Part shown: one piece after another, positions 9,445 through 18,623 of the stretch
Layout: each line of letters starts with the position of its first letter
How positions within the stretch are numbered: position 1 is the first letter of the stretch
Assembly: GCF_011806525.1 (NCBI RefSeq)
Contig: NZ_JAAVKI010000001.1
Span: 620,001 to 684,000, forward strand
Source: Thalassospira sp. HF15
GTDB lineage: Bacteria; Pseudomonadota; Alphaproteobacteria; Rhodospirillales; Thalassospiraceae
Direction of reading: 5' to 3'
Length of the DNA: 64,000 nucleotides
Program-made: the position numbers and the translations under genes
Notes under the pieces: model-generated
Databases searched by the model: none
What the model was told of the DNA's origin: nothing
What the model saw: the letters and a program-made list of their open reading frames with translations, nothing else

Positions 9445-9696
9445 TCAGACAAGGGCCTTTTCAATGTGATAGATAAACACATCGCCATCCTGGTCGGAAG
9501 AAATCAGGCGGTTTCCGGTCATCTCGCAAAAGGCCTTTATGTCTGCGACCGATCCCGGATCAGTTGCCATCACCTTCAAAACACCGCCGTCTTTCACATC
9601 GCGTAGTGCCTTTTTTGCCTTGAGAACCGGCATTGGGCACATCAACCCACGTGCGTCTAGAATTGCATGATGAGGACCACTTGAAGATGACGACAT
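9445..9696 (-). CDS. TusA-family sulfurtransferase
   Basis: The 83-residue protein has the TusA/SirA fold signature LDARGLMCPMPVLKAKKAL, with the sulfur-carrying Cys in the CPMP motif. Members of the family relay persulfide sulfur to tRNA thiolation, molybdopterin synthesis or sulfur oxidation. The ATG at 9696 (MSSSSSGPHH) is chosen because the frame upstream has no family similarity. The gene is divergent from a TauE/SafE exporter, which suggests a sulfur-related role for the group. Whether this is the tRNA-modifying TusA or a paralogue cannot be decided here. Confidence 0.85.
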   Translation of the reverse strand: MSSSSSGPHHAILDARGLMCPMPVLKAKKALRDVKDGGVLKVMATDPGSVADIKAFCEMTGNRLISSDQDGDVFIYHIEKALV

Positions 9697-9816
9697 GAGA
9701 AACCTTATAAAAAATACGAAACCGGTCCGATATAGCGCCATTTGGCGATTGTTGCATTTGCACAATATGTTAGACTGAAGAACAACAATCAATCAAACGC
9801 TGTTAGCCCACCCGCG

Positions 9817-10740
9817 ATGCAAATCTATCTCCCGATTGCCGAGATATCGGTAAATATATTCCTTATTTTGGGACTGGGCGGCGGGGTCGGCTTTTTGTCT
9901 GGCCTGTTTGGCGTCGGTGGCGGCTTTCTGATCACCCCGCTTTTGATCTTTTATGGTATCCCCCCGGCTGTTTCCGTGGCAACTGCTGCCAACCAGATCG
10001 TTGCATCGTCCGTATCGGGCGTATTTGCCCACTGGAAGCGCGGCAATGTCGACCTGAAGATGGGGCTTGTCCTTCTGGCGGGTGGTATTGTTGGCTCGAC
10101 CGCGGGTGTTTGGGTCTTTGCCTGGTTGCGTTCGCTGGGTCAGATCGACCTTGTTATTTCGCTTTGTTACGTAATCTTCCTTGGTATCATCGGCGGGATG
10201 ATGCTGATTGAGGCCACCCGCGCCATTTTCCGCACCCGGCGGCGTGGCGGCCAGATCAGACGATCCAAAAAACATCAGCACAGCTTCATCCACGGCCTGC
10301 CCTTCAAGATGCGCTTTTATCGCTCAGGGCTTTATATCAGCGCACTGTTGCCGCTGGCGGTTGGCTTCTTTGTCGGCATGCTGACCGCCCTGATGGGTGT
10401 TGGTGGCGGTTTCGTAATGGTTCCGGCGATGATCTATCTGTTGGGCATGCCAACCGGTGTGGTTATCGGGACATCGCTGTTCCAGATCATCTTTGTCACC
10501 GCCAACGTGACGTTCCTGCAATCTGTCCAGACGCAAACAGTCGATGTTGCCCTTGCCATCCTGCTTTTGATTGGTGGCGTCATCGGTGCACAGTTTGGCG
10601 CGCAATTTGGCGCACGGCTCAAGGCAGAACACCTTCGTGCCCTGCTGGGTCTTTTGGTTCTCTCGGTGTGTTTGAAACTTCTGTTTGATCTGGTGATCAC
10701 GCCCGATGATCTCTACTCCGTCATGCCGGGGGATCTGTGA
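9817..10740 (+). CDS. TauE/SafE-family anion exporter
   Basis: The 307-residue polytopic membrane protein has the two-fold repeated TauE/SafE signature: GVGFLSGLFGVGGGFLITPLL near the N-terminus and MLTALMGVGGGFVMVPAMIYLLG in the second half, about eight membrane segments in all. The family exports sulfite, sulfoacetate or other small organosulfur anions. The ATG at 9817 is preferred over upstream codons because membrane segment one follows directly. The TGA overlaps the next gene's ATG by 4 bp; this exporter/TIGR02186 pair is a recurrent arrangement. Substrate inferred. Confidence 0.85.
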   Translation: MQIYLPIAEISVNIFLILGLGGGVGFLSGLFGVGGGFLITPLLIFYGIPPAVSVATAANQIVASSVSGVFAHWKRGNVDLKMGLVLLAGGIVGSTAGVWVFAWLRSLGQIDLVISLCYVIFLGIIGGMMLIEATRAIFRTRRRGGQIRRSKKHQHSFIHGLPFKMRFYRSGLYISALLPLAVGFFVGMLTALMGVGGGFVMVPAMIYLLGMPTGVVIGTSLFQIIFVTANVTFLQSVQTQTVDVALAILLLIGGVIGAQFGAQFGARLKAEHLRALLGLLVLSVCLKLLFDLVITPDDLYSVMPGDL

Positions 10741-11507
10741 TGACAGTTTCTTCGCGCATGCTGATATCGATTATGTTGATTGGCCTGCTGCCCATCCTGA
10801 GCTTGGGAACAGCTGTAAAAAAAGCCTCTGCCGATCCACTGGTTGTTGACCTGTCAAACCATCTGGTTGCCATCACAACCGGTTTTACCGGTACCAATGT
10901 GCTGCTGTTTGGTGCGGTTGAGGATGAAGGCGACGTCATCGTGACAGTACGCGGCCCGGATCAGGATATGGTGGTTCGCAAGAAAGAGCGCAAAGTCGGC
11001 ATCTGGATAAACAGCAAAAGCGCGCGCTACAAAAATGTGCCAGCCTATTATGCCAGCGCGTCAAACCGGCCGATGGATATCATCGCCCCACCCGAAGTGT
11101 TACTTGACTACCGCATCGGGCTGCAAAATCTGCGCTTCGTTGCTGAAAGCGACATGACTGATGAAGACAAGCCAATCTATCGCGAAGCTTTGGTCCGCAA
11201 TATGCAGGACTCAGGCTTGTTTGGCGAACGTCCGGCAAAAATCAGTTTCCTGTCTAATCAGCTGTTCCGCACCGACATTCATTTTCCCGCCAATACACCA
11301 ACCGGCACCTACACCATCAATGTCTATCTGATGCGTGATGGCGGTGTTGCCAGTGTGAAAACCACACCGCTGGTTGTATCGAAAACCGGGGTAAGTGCAG
11401 AGGTCTATGAATTTGCCCACCGCTATTCGGCACTCTATGGCATTATTGCCGTGATTATTGCAGTGGTCGCTGGTTGGATTGCAAGTGTCGCGTTTCGCAA
11501 ACGCTAA
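10737..11507 (+). CDS. TIGR02186-type membrane-anchored periplasmic protein
   Basis: The 256-residue protein starts with a signal peptide (residues 1-30) and ends with one membrane helix (about 232-252, GIIAVIIAVVAGWIASVAF) plus a short basic tail. The domain between them is beta-rich and periplasmic (SNHLVAITTGFTGTNVLLFGA; GVYTINVYLM-like strands). It fits the TIGR02186 family of alphaproteobacteria, found next to TauE/SafE exporters. It is translationally coupled to the exporter by a 4-bp overlap, so it probably helps that transporter. Biochemical function unknown. Confidence 0.78.
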   Translation: MMTVSSRMLISIMLIGLLPILSLGTAVKKASADPLVVDLSNHLVAITTGFTGTNVLLFGAVEDEGDVIVTVRGPDQDMVVRKKERKVGIWINSKSARYKNVPAYYASASNRPMDIIAPPEVLLDYRIGLQNLRFVAESDMTDEDKPIYREALVRNMQDSGLFGERPAKISFLSNQLFRTDIHFPANTPTGTYTINVYLMRDGGVASVKTTPLVVSKTGVSAEVYEFAHRYSALYGIIAVIIAVVAGWIASVAFRKR

Positions 11508-11736
11508 CGGTGCTATGCCCCGCTCACTGCCTGAACGAGCTTTTCTTACCCCTGTAATTTCGCAGGTGCAGCATTTCACCTTAGGGGAATACAACGCATA
11601 AATCTTTGGCGTAACTCCCAAAAATCACTTGGAAAGCGGCGACGAGTTGCGGCACAATTTAACCGTCCGCTCGTAACAACAGTCCCACATCTGTTCAGTG
11701 CCGCAGCGGTTGAGTGCAACTGTTCAGAGAACCCAT

Positions 11737-12240
11737 ATGCCTTCTTTTGACGCCGATCAGGAACTTCGTGCGACTTCCAACAGGACATTTCTTGTTGTCG
11801 TGGATGACAGCGATGAGATGACCAAGGCACTGCGTTATGCCTGCCGTCGCGCACAACATACCGGTGGTCGTGTCGCCCTTCTCAGTGTCATCGAACCGGC
11901 CGAATTCCAGCACTGGATGGCGGTCGGTGATCTGATGAAGGAAGAAGCCCGTGACGAGGCAGAATCTCGCGTCAACGAACTGGCAGCATATGTTCACGAA
12001 CAAACCGGCAGCATGCCGCTTTTGTTTATCCGTGAAGGCCGTCTGAAGGATGAGCTACTGAACCTGCTGGATGAAGAAGAACAGATTTCCATTCTGGTTC
12101 TCGCTGCGGGCACGACAAGCGATGGTCCAGGCCCTCTGATCACAGCGCTCACCAAAAGCGACACGGTCGGTCAACTGCGTTTGCCACTGACCATCGTACC
12201 AGCGGCACTTTCCGAAGCCGATATAGACGCTCTTAGCTAG
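11737..12240 (+). CDS. universal stress protein (UspA family)
   Basis: The 167-residue single Usp domain starts with the first strand RTFLVVVDDSDEMTKALRYACRRA and contains VALLSVIEP and the helix ending ILVLAAGTTSDGPGPLITAL. The nucleotide-binding G-x2-G-x9-G-S/T loop of ATP-binding Usps is altered (AAGTTSDGPGPL), so ATP binding is uncertain. An ATG at 11737 (MPSFDADQE) is used; the frame is open further upstream without homology. It stands alone and converges on the TPR/OGT-like gene. Confidence 0.82.
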   Translation: MPSFDADQELRATSNRTFLVVVDDSDEMTKALRYACRRAQHTGGRVALLSVIEPAEFQHWMAVGDLMKEEARDEAESRVNELAAYVHEQTGSMPLLFIREGRLKDELLNLLDEEEQISILVLAAGTTSDGPGPLITALTKSDTVGQLRLPLTIVPAALSEADIDALS

Positions 12241-12250
12241 TTCGCTTTAA

Positions 12251-14743
12251 TCACACCTGCCCTTGAAGAGCAGCACCTTGTGGTACGGAAGTGCAGCTAT
12301 CAAGAAACTGCATATAGGCATCAAACGAGGACTTCTGGCCAAACAGAATGTGCGACCGGCTCTTGATGGCATGTGAGACCACCGAGCGACGACGCTTGTC
12401 TGTTGCCAGCGTCAGCGCAGTATCGACAAAATCGGCAGAATGATAGGCAACACAATCAAAAACCGATATCTGGCGATAGCAGGTATGGCTTCTGCGTGAT
12501 CGCGCCGCATTGCCCGGCAAGGTGACCAGCGGCACACCAAGCCCCAAACAATCAAATGCCAGCATCGCATCGTTCCAGGCCGGGCTTTCAAGCACGACAT
12601 CCACAGCACAAAGAAGCGACAGCAAATCGGCCCGGTTCCGCACATTCACAAACCGCATTCGTCCTGCGACATCGGCATGATTGACCGCGAACCGACGCCC
12701 CCACGCAGCATCCCAACTATCGCGTTCCGGTGCGATTAACAGAAGTTCCGCCGTTTCATCCAGCCGCAGGATTTCAGCAATCAGCGGATCAAATTCGGCG
12801 GTCAGAACATCAAGGGGTTGCGGGCACAGATAGGTATTGCGATCTTGCGCCAGTCGCCAGCGCCGCTGCAGATCTGTTGTCGACATCTCAACGGGCTCTG
12901 GCGGGGTCGCGTTCACAAACAATCCGGGAAGGCGCACCAGCTTCTCGCTGAACCGCTTTTCACCGCCGGCTGTTTCCCAATCCTCGGCGATCAGGTGGTA
13001 ATCGATGTTGGAAAGACCACTGGTCGCCGCAATCCCGCCACCGGAAATCTGAAGCGGCGCCAAACGCCAGCTTGCCAGCAACATCGTATAGGCATCCGCC
13101 TGCGGGTCGACATAATGTAGAACATCAAGGCCCAGCCCGGAAATCACCCGCGCGGAATGCAATGGATCAAGCGGCAATGGAACGACAAGGTCGGCATGTT
13201 CATCAATGCGCGCCGTAATATCATCCTCGCCCGTTGGTGGACGGATAATGGTGACATCGAACCGGTCACGATCAACCGCCTCGGCAAGTCCGACGATCCA
13301 GCGCCCGATTCCGTTGTCACACATATTGGCTGAAACAATGCCGATCCGGGTTTTTCCGGCCGTGCGCGTGGCTGATGCACTGATTTCCGGCACGTCATAT
13401 CCCGATACCAGACGTTCCCAGTAATGACCAACGGCACGCAATTGTTTATCACCTTCGGGGCGCAATGCTGCACGCCAGACCGGCGGGAACCTGGTCAAAA
13501 CAATTGGATCGATCCGGTCAGAACCGACAAATTCAAGATCGGGTTCAAGCGCGTCTTCATCAAGCGTATCATCCAGAAGATCGCGAACCACCTCGTCATT
13601 CTGCGCAGCAAGATCGGTCGGGACCGGCGCAAATAGCAAACGGCGCGCAGTGCGAAACAGCGCGGTATTTTCGCCGGCAGCAATTTTCCGATCAATCCCG
13701 TTTTGCAAGACGGACTGTGCGGAAGCAGTATCCCCTTCCTCAGCCAGTTCAACGGCCAGGCGGAACACAGCGTCATCACCCCCACCTGCACCAATGGCGG
13801 CGCCGAACCTTTCGACAGCTTCGCCATGACGGCCAACAAGACTAAGCGCCTCCCCCATCATCAGTAGCAATTGAGGATCTTCAGGGTTATGGGCCAAAAG
13901 AGGCTCCAGCGCACCAATCGCCTCAAGCCCCTGCCCGACACGAAGGTTCAGCAACGCAAGTGTCCGGCGCGCCTTTGCATCATCCGGATCCAGTGCCAAA
14001 ACTTGTCGAAGGCAATGTTGTGCACCGGCAAACTGACCAAGCCGGAATAGCGCATCGCCATAGGCGGTCAAGGCACGTGGATTGCCCGGTTCCAACGACA
14101 AAGCGCGCCGTAGCGGTTCGCTTGCCGAAACAGTCCGTCCTTGATCAAGTCGGATCTGACCAATCAGGACCAGCGCATTGACGATGTCATCGCGCATCTT
14201 CAGCGCGGTCAGGCAGGACCTTTCCGCCCCGTCAATATCGCCCATAGCATACTGGCAGGCGGCATAATTGGCATGAATTTCGGCCACATCTGGTGCCAGT
14301 TCAAGCGCGCTTTCATAGTTCTCGCGCGCGGCATCAAGTTCATCAAGCTGGCGGTATGTGTTGGCGATATTGCAATAAAGGGCTGGCGCATCCGGGCACA
14401 AGCGAATGGCACGTTTAAACGCCCCCACAGCATCTCGAAGCTTGCCGACGGCTTTCAGGGCCTGCGCATGGTCATGTTGAATTTCTGCACTGTTGGCGTC
14501 CGCGATAGCGGCCCGCCCCATACGTTCTGCCGCCAGCGTCTGGTTCCCGTGGCGCATGGCAACAAGGCCCGCCAGATGCATCGCTTCTGCGGCCTGCGGG
14601 AATGAACGGATCATTCGCTGACAGGATTCTTCTGCCTCTGCGTATCGACCTGCTTCATACAAGTTCAATGCAGAACGGTAGATGTCGGCAAAATCAGACA
14701 AGGAATACCTATTACCCAAGAGAAACCGGATTTGGTCCACCAT
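12251..14743 (-). CDS. TPR protein with SPINDLY/OGT-like glycosyltransferase C-terminus
   Basis: The roughly 830-residue protein has about ten tetratricopeptide repeats in its first 390 residues (for example SALELAPDVAEIHANYAACQYAMGDIDGAE). A C-terminal region (about 430-825) resembles the catalytic half of family 41 O-GlcNAc transferases/SPINDLY: RIGIVSANM, DVLHYVDPQ, RLAPLQISGGGIAATSGLSNIDYHL and a final block LAFDCLGLGVPLVTLPGNAARSR. Family 41 enzymes add sugar to Ser/Thr; in bacteria TPR-OGT proteins have been tied to flagellin or surface protein modification. Several conserved positions differ (the usual Gly-Tyr-x-x-Thr-Thr-Gly motif reads GGIAATSG), so activity is uncertain. The ATG at 14743 is preferred to a TTG at 14752. 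Confidence 0.72.
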   Translation of the reverse strand: MVDQIRFLLGNRYSLSDFADIYRSALNLYEAGRYAEAEESCQRMIRSFPQAAEAMHLAGLVAMRHGNQTLAAERMGRAAIADANSAEIQHDHAQALKAVGKLRDAVGAFKRAIRLCPDAPALYCNIANTYRQLDELDAARENYESALELAPDVAEIHANYAACQYAMGDIDGAERSCLTALKMRDDIVNALVLIGQIRLDQGRTVSASEPLRRALSLEPGNPRALTAYGDALFRLGQFAGAQHCLRQVLALDPDDAKARRTLALLNLRVGQGLEAIGALEPLLAHNPEDPQLLLMMGEALSLVGRHGEAVERFGAAIGAGGGDDAVFRLAVELAEEGDTASAQSVLQNGIDRKIAAGENTALFRTARRLLFAPVPTDLAAQNDEVVRDLLDDTLDEDALEPDLEFVGSDRIDPIVLTRFPPVWRAALRPEGDKQLRAVGHYWERLVSGYDVPEISASATRTAGKTRIGIVSANMCDNGIGRWIVGLAEAVDRDRFDVTIIRPPTGEDDITARIDEHADLVVPLPLDPLHSARVISGLGLDVLHYVDPQADAYTMLLASWRLAPLQISGGGIAATSGLSNIDYHLIAEDWETAGGEKRFSEKLVRLPGLFVNATPPEPVEMSTTDLQRRWRLAQDRNTYLCPQPLDVLTAEFDPLIAEILRLDETAELLLIAPERDSWDAAWGRRFAVNHADVAGRMRFVNVRNRADLLSLLCAVDVVLESPAWNDAMLAFDCLGLGVPLVTLPGNAARSRRSHTCYRQISVFDCVAYHSADFVDTALTLATDKRRRSVVSHAIKSRSHILFGQKSSFDAYMQFLDSCTSVPQGAALQGQV

Positions 14744-14890
14744 ACGTTCCAAGCGTTAACAAACCACGTCTTTGCCACATTTTTTCCAGCTACTCCATGC
14801 CTGCCAGAACATTACAGATTTGATAGATACTGGTAACACCCCAACCTTAAAAACACGGTCAATTGTCATCCGCTAAGACATTGAAATAGC

Positions 14891-14924
14891 AAAACCCTCT
14901 GAGAAAATTCTCAGAGGGTTTTTA
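14891..14924. terminator. strong bidirectional rho-independent terminator
   Basis: AAAACCCTCTGAGAA and its exact complement are separated by only two bases and flanked by A and T runs. It lies just beyond the stop of the dehydrogenase at 14960 on the minus strand, and upstream of the TPR gene. Confidence 0.85.
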
Positions 14925-14959
14925 ACCTTAAAGTGCGAACTACCTTTACTTTGACGCGC

Positions 14960-16042
14960 TTAATCCGGTTTACCGAAATAACGCCCGAAACGATTTATCA
15001 GAAAATCTTCCAATCGCACTTCTTCCTGACGTACATAGCCTTGCGTTGGCAATTTACCGGTCAGAACCATATCCATTACCGCACACAAACCGGCCGACGT
15101 CGTGATCTGGATTGCCGACCAATCCCGGCCGCCGACGCGGGTGCCATGCACCTTCCTGATGAAGCTTTCCTCGCAAAGCGCGCCACGTTGGGTCCCGACG
15201 GCATCGGCAAAAATAACGATGACGTCCTGTTTGGTTACCGGCAGGGCATTTTCGAAGATTTCCTTCATCATATCAGGGCGTTCACCCAAACGAAGATCCT
15301 CGATCAGGATTTTGAGGATTTCCTGATGGCCCGGATAACGCACTGTTTTGTAATCAAGATTATCCACCTTGCCCTCAAGCATGTCACACAGCGCGCCAAC
15401 ACCACCCGATGTATTGAAGGCCTCATACTCCGTACCGTCGATGGTGAAGCGTTCATACCCTTCAAGCGGCAGCACTTCGACCCGTTTGCCATTCAGGATC
15501 GCTTCGCACGGGTTGAGATACTCGTTGATCAAGCCGTCCGTAGACCAGGTCAGATTATACTTCAACCGGTTGGTTGGATTTTGCGGCAATGCGCCGACGC
15601 GCAACCTCAACTTATGAACGTGATCAAACCGTTTGAACAGATCGTGTGCTGCGATCGAGATAAATCCTGGCGCCAATCCGCATTGCGGTACAAACGCACA
15701 CTCTGCCCCCTTGGAGATTTCGCGAATGGCACGCGTGGTTTCGACGTCTTCGGTGACATCAAAATAGGATGCCCCAACCGCACGTGCGACCTTTGCAATC
15801 GCGACATTCAAAAAGAAAGGACAGGTCGACAGGATCGCGTCATGCCCCTTGGCGACATCTTTTAATGCGACCTCATCTGTGACATCCACCTTTACCAGTG
15901 TCGCAGCGTTATCCTCGGCACAGATTTCAAGCATCTCACCACTGGCATCGGCCAGTGTCACCGCATAGTCGCCACTTTCATTCAACATAACCGCAGCAAT
16001 ACGGCCAATTTTCCCTGCCCCGAGGATCAAAATCTTTTTCAT
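14960..16042 (-). CDS. saccharopine dehydrogenase-family (lysine dehydrogenase-like) oxidoreductase
   Basis: The 360-residue protein has an N-terminal Rossmann domain (ILILGAGKIGRIAAVML, GxGxxG) and a C-terminal saccharopine dehydrogenase domain (CGLAPGFISIAAHDL, GGVGALCDMLEGKV). Related enzymes oxidise lysine at the epsilon amine, form saccharopine, or make carboxynorspermidine, with NAD(P). The length (about 360) is closer to lysine 6-dehydrogenase than to fused eukaryotic enzymes. A good GGAG precedes the ATG. It is divergent from an Lrp/AsnC regulator, the usual arrangement for amino-acid catabolic genes. Lysine degradation is the leading guess, not proven. Confidence 0.75.
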   Translation of the reverse strand: MKKILILGAGKIGRIAAVMLNESGDYAVTLADASGEMLEICAEDNAATLVKVDVTDEVALKDVAKGHDAILSTCPFFLNVAIAKVARAVGASYFDVTEDVETTRAIREISKGAECAFVPQCGLAPGFISIAAHDLFKRFDHVHKLRLRVGALPQNPTNRLKYNLTWSTDGLINEYLNPCEAILNGKRVEVLPLEGYERFTIDGTEYEAFNTSGGVGALCDMLEGKVDNLDYKTVRYPGHQEILKILIEDLRLGERPDMMKEIFENALPVTKQDVIVIFADAVGTQRGALCEESFIRKVHGTRVGGRDWSAIQITTSAGLCAVMDMVLTGKLPTQGYVRQEEVRLEDFLINRFGRYFGKPD

Positions 16043-16101
16043 TTTCTCTAACTCCCAAACAAGCAGACATTTTCACTGTCGATGCCACGTCTGCCCTGAT
16101 C

Positions 16102-16173
16102 GTGTTTTGTTTTTACCTAATTATGGTCCGCCTCTGGACGAACGCTTTCAACCCGGCAATACTGTCAAAACAC
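16102..16173. promoter_or_regulatory. divergent promoter region with inverted GTGTTTTG/CAAAACAC
   Basis: GTGTTTTG (16102-16109) and its exact reverse complement CAAAACAC (16166-16173) stand 56 bp apart between the dehydrogenase and the Lrp regulator. Each is followed outward or inward by T- or A-rich sequence. Lrp proteins bind such spaced, AT-rich symmetrical sites, so this is the likely operator. Confidence 0.4.
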
Positions 16174-16206
16174 AATAAAAACCCGTCATTTTAATGGGCT
16201 TTACCG

Positions 16207-16644
16207 ATGAAACGTCATATTGATGAAATTGATCGTCGACTGATCACACGCCTGCAGGAAAACGCGCGCCTTCCGACCGCCGCACTTGCACGCGAAGTAA
16301 GCCTCTCACGCAGTGCTGTTCAGGAACGCATGGAACGGCTGGAAAAATCCGAAATTATCAAGGGTTACACCGTTCAGCTTGGCGATCTTGCAAAGCCGGT
16401 GTTACTTGCAGAAGTGATGATCCAGCTTGAACAGAAACAGTCGGCAGGTGTGGTTGGAGCGTTGCAGAAAATCCCGCACTGCATTCGCTGTCTTGCGGTT
16501 TCCGGTGAATATGACCTGATCGCCGAAGTCGCCGCCGACACACCGGAGGAACTTGATAGTGTTCTGGACCGGATCGGGGGGATGCCCGGGATAAAACGCA
16601 CATCAAGTTCGATCATCCTTTCAACAAAGTTCGATCGCCGCTAA
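16207..16644 (+). CDS. Lrp/AsnC-family transcription regulator
   Basis: The 145-residue protein has an N-terminal helix-turn-helix (about 5-55; ENARLPTAALAREVSLSRSAVQERM) and a C-terminal RAM ligand-binding domain (about 65-143, VLLAEVMIQLEQ; VSGEYDLIAEVAADTPEELD). Lrp proteins form octamers and respond to amino acids. It is divergent from the saccharopine dehydrogenase-like gene and probably controls it in response to lysine or a related amino acid. The two cyclase genes follow on the same strand after a short gap, so co-transcription is possible. Confidence 0.9.
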   Translation: MKRHIDEIDRRLITRLQENARLPTAALAREVSLSRSAVQERMERLEKSEIIKGYTVQLGDLAKPVLLAEVMIQLEQKQSAGVVGALQKIPHCIRCLAVSGEYDLIAEVAADTPEELDSVLDRIGGMPGIKRTSSSIILSTKFDRR

Positions 16645-16690
16645 GATCAAGACGGGGTTGGGGAAAACCTCTTATCTGGAAGAAAACCGC

Positions 16691-18553
16691 GTGACATCAA
16701 AACGCAGATATTCTGTTCTTTCTGTTCTTCTTGCCGGTTTTATCGCCACCAGTGTCTTTGGCGTCGGACTATCCCTTTATGTCGGTCTTGGAACGGCTAT
16801 TGAAAACACCCGCAATCTGTGGGTGATGCTGGCTGACATTGACCTGACATCGGTGCAGCGCACCATGCATGAACGCATGGACGAAGTCGACCAACGTTCT
16901 GACTGGGTTGCAGATCAGGTTGCCAGTGGCGCGCTTGATCCCAGCTTTCAATACGGCTGGACCAGTGCGATGCGTGCCCTTGCCGCGGCCGACATGGGCG
17001 TCATGGCCTATGGGCTTGTAACCGGGGAGCGCGAATTTATCGGCTTTGATCCCCAGGATATGAGCGAAATTCGAAGAACCCTGCCTAAGGACGACTTGCT
17101 GTTCTCGGAACTGGCACATATCCGCGGCCCCATCAACAACCGCACCGGTTATCCCCGTTGGGACCCCTATTTCGACCGTACCGTCCTGACAAGCTGGGTA
17201 CCGCTGTTTTATGACGGGCAGTATCTGGGCACGTTCATTCAGTATCTGTCGCTATCCAATCTGTCTGAAAGCCTGATCCGCGGACGCGAAGATTTGCCTG
17301 GCACACCCTTTATTCTAATTGGTGGCAATCGTGTAATGGCCCATCCCAAACTACGCGACTGGGGGCAAAACACGGCAAACGAGTTGATCAATGGCGAGGA
17401 TATCGCACGCAGCCCAATTCCCTTGCCCACCATCCATGATATCGGTGACCCGATTCTTGCCAATATCGGGAAATCGGAAAACATCCGGCTTGACCCTGAT
17501 GACGAGCGCCACAATAGCGGCATTCGCCTTTCAGGGCTTGAGTACAATGATCGCTATCACCTGATCGTCACGCGCCAGGTTCAAACCGCACCAATTTCGC
17601 CGGTCGTGATTGGCATGTATTTTGACCAGGAATTGTTTGATGACGAATGGGACAGGCTGGTTCTGGCGTCCGTTCTTGGTGGCGGCGTCTTTATCCTTTC
17701 CGTGATCGTTGCCATCATCCTGTCACGCCACTTCACCCAACCAATTCGCCGGTTTGCCAGCGCCGCGCGCGCCTTTGAAGACGAAGACATCTCGTCTTCG
17801 GAAGTTCCGCAACTCAAGGGCAGCCGAATTCGCGAATATGATGATGCGGCCAGGTCGTTCAATCACATGATGCTGGCCGTTCATGACCGCGAACGCATCA
17901 CCAGTCTGTTTGGTAAATTCGTGCCGCAATCCATCGCCAAGAAGCTTCTGGCATCAGGCAATGATTCCGGGGTCCTGCCGCCGCAACAATCCGAAGCCAC
18001 CGTGCTGTTTGTCGATATCGCCGGCTTTACATCCATGTGCGAATCCCTTGATCCCGAACAGATCATCGCAATGCTCAATGACTATTTCGATTGTGCTACC
18101 CAAATCATTGAAAACCACGGCGGAATCATCACCCAATTCCAGGGCGATGCGATCCTTGCCGTCTATAACGTGTTCAATGATCTGGATAATCATGCGGACG
18201 CAGCACTCGACAGTGCCATTGCCCTGCAACAACAAGTCAAAAGCCGAACATTTGAAGGGCTTGATTTACAAGTCCGCTGTGGGGTCAATACGGGTTCAAT
18301 GGTTGCCGGGAACGTCGGCGCAAAAGCCCGCCTGTCCTTTACGGTTCATGGGGATGCCGTCAACACGGCATCGCGCCTGGAACAGGAAAACAAGATCCTT
18401 GGCACCGACATCCTGATTTCGGAAACGACCCGAGATCTGTTGGCAAGGCCGGACAGAGCGACAAAAGCAGGCGAAGTGCTATTGCGTGGCCGTCATGTAA
18501 AGACTGCACTGTATACGGTTCATCTAGAACTTAACGATAGCGCCGCCCAATAA
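16691..18553 (+). CDS. membrane class III adenylate/guanylate cyclase (first of a tandem pair)
   Basis: The 620-residue protein has TM1 (about 10-33), a large periplasmic sensor (about 35-320), TM2 (about 322-345), a HAMP-like linker, and a class III cyclase domain (about 425-610). Metal-binding Asp are D442 (FVDIAGFTSM) and D486 (QGDAILAVY). The transition-state Asn/Arg are present in HGDAVNTASRLE. The base-recognition Lys of adenylate cyclases (usually DKFIGD) is Gln482 here (TQFQGD). It should make cAMP or cGMP from a periplasmic cue. The GTG at 16691 has GGAAG upstream and aligns with the start of the next paralogue; a TTG at 16658 is less likely. Confidence 0.85.
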   Translation: MTSKRRYSVLSVLLAGFIATSVFGVGLSLYVGLGTAIENTRNLWVMLADIDLTSVQRTMHERMDEVDQRSDWVADQVASGALDPSFQYGWTSAMRALAAADMGVMAYGLVTGEREFIGFDPQDMSEIRRTLPKDDLLFSELAHIRGPINNRTGYPRWDPYFDRTVLTSWVPLFYDGQYLGTFIQYLSLSNLSESLIRGREDLPGTPFILIGGNRVMAHPKLRDWGQNTANELINGEDIARSPIPLPTIHDIGDPILANIGKSENIRLDPDDERHNSGIRLSGLEYNDRYHLIVTRQVQTAPISPVVIGMYFDQELFDDEWDRLVLASVLGGGVFILSVIVAIILSRHFTQPIRRFASAARAFEDEDISSSEVPQLKGSRIREYDDAARSFNHMMLAVHDRERITSLFGKFVPQSIAKKLLASGNDSGVLPPQQSEATVLFVDIAGFTSMCESLDPEQIIAMLNDYFDCATQIIENHGGIITQFQGDAILAVYNVFNDLDNHADAALDSAIALQQQVKSRTFEGLDLQVRCGVNTGSMVAGNVGAKARLSFTVHGDAVNTASRLEQENKILGTDILISETTRDLLARPDRATKAGEVLLRGRHVKTALYTVHLELNDSAAQ

Positions 18554-18623
18554 GCTACTCTGTCGTGGCGTCTCGATGTGCATTGACAATTGAACACGCC
18601 CTTGGGCTTTAGAGAGGCAATAG

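Noticed and set aside
14933-15865. 310-codon plus-strand reading frame
   Set aside because: It lies wholly antisense to the saccharopine dehydrogenase-like gene, which has clear family motifs. Codon composition explains the open frame.
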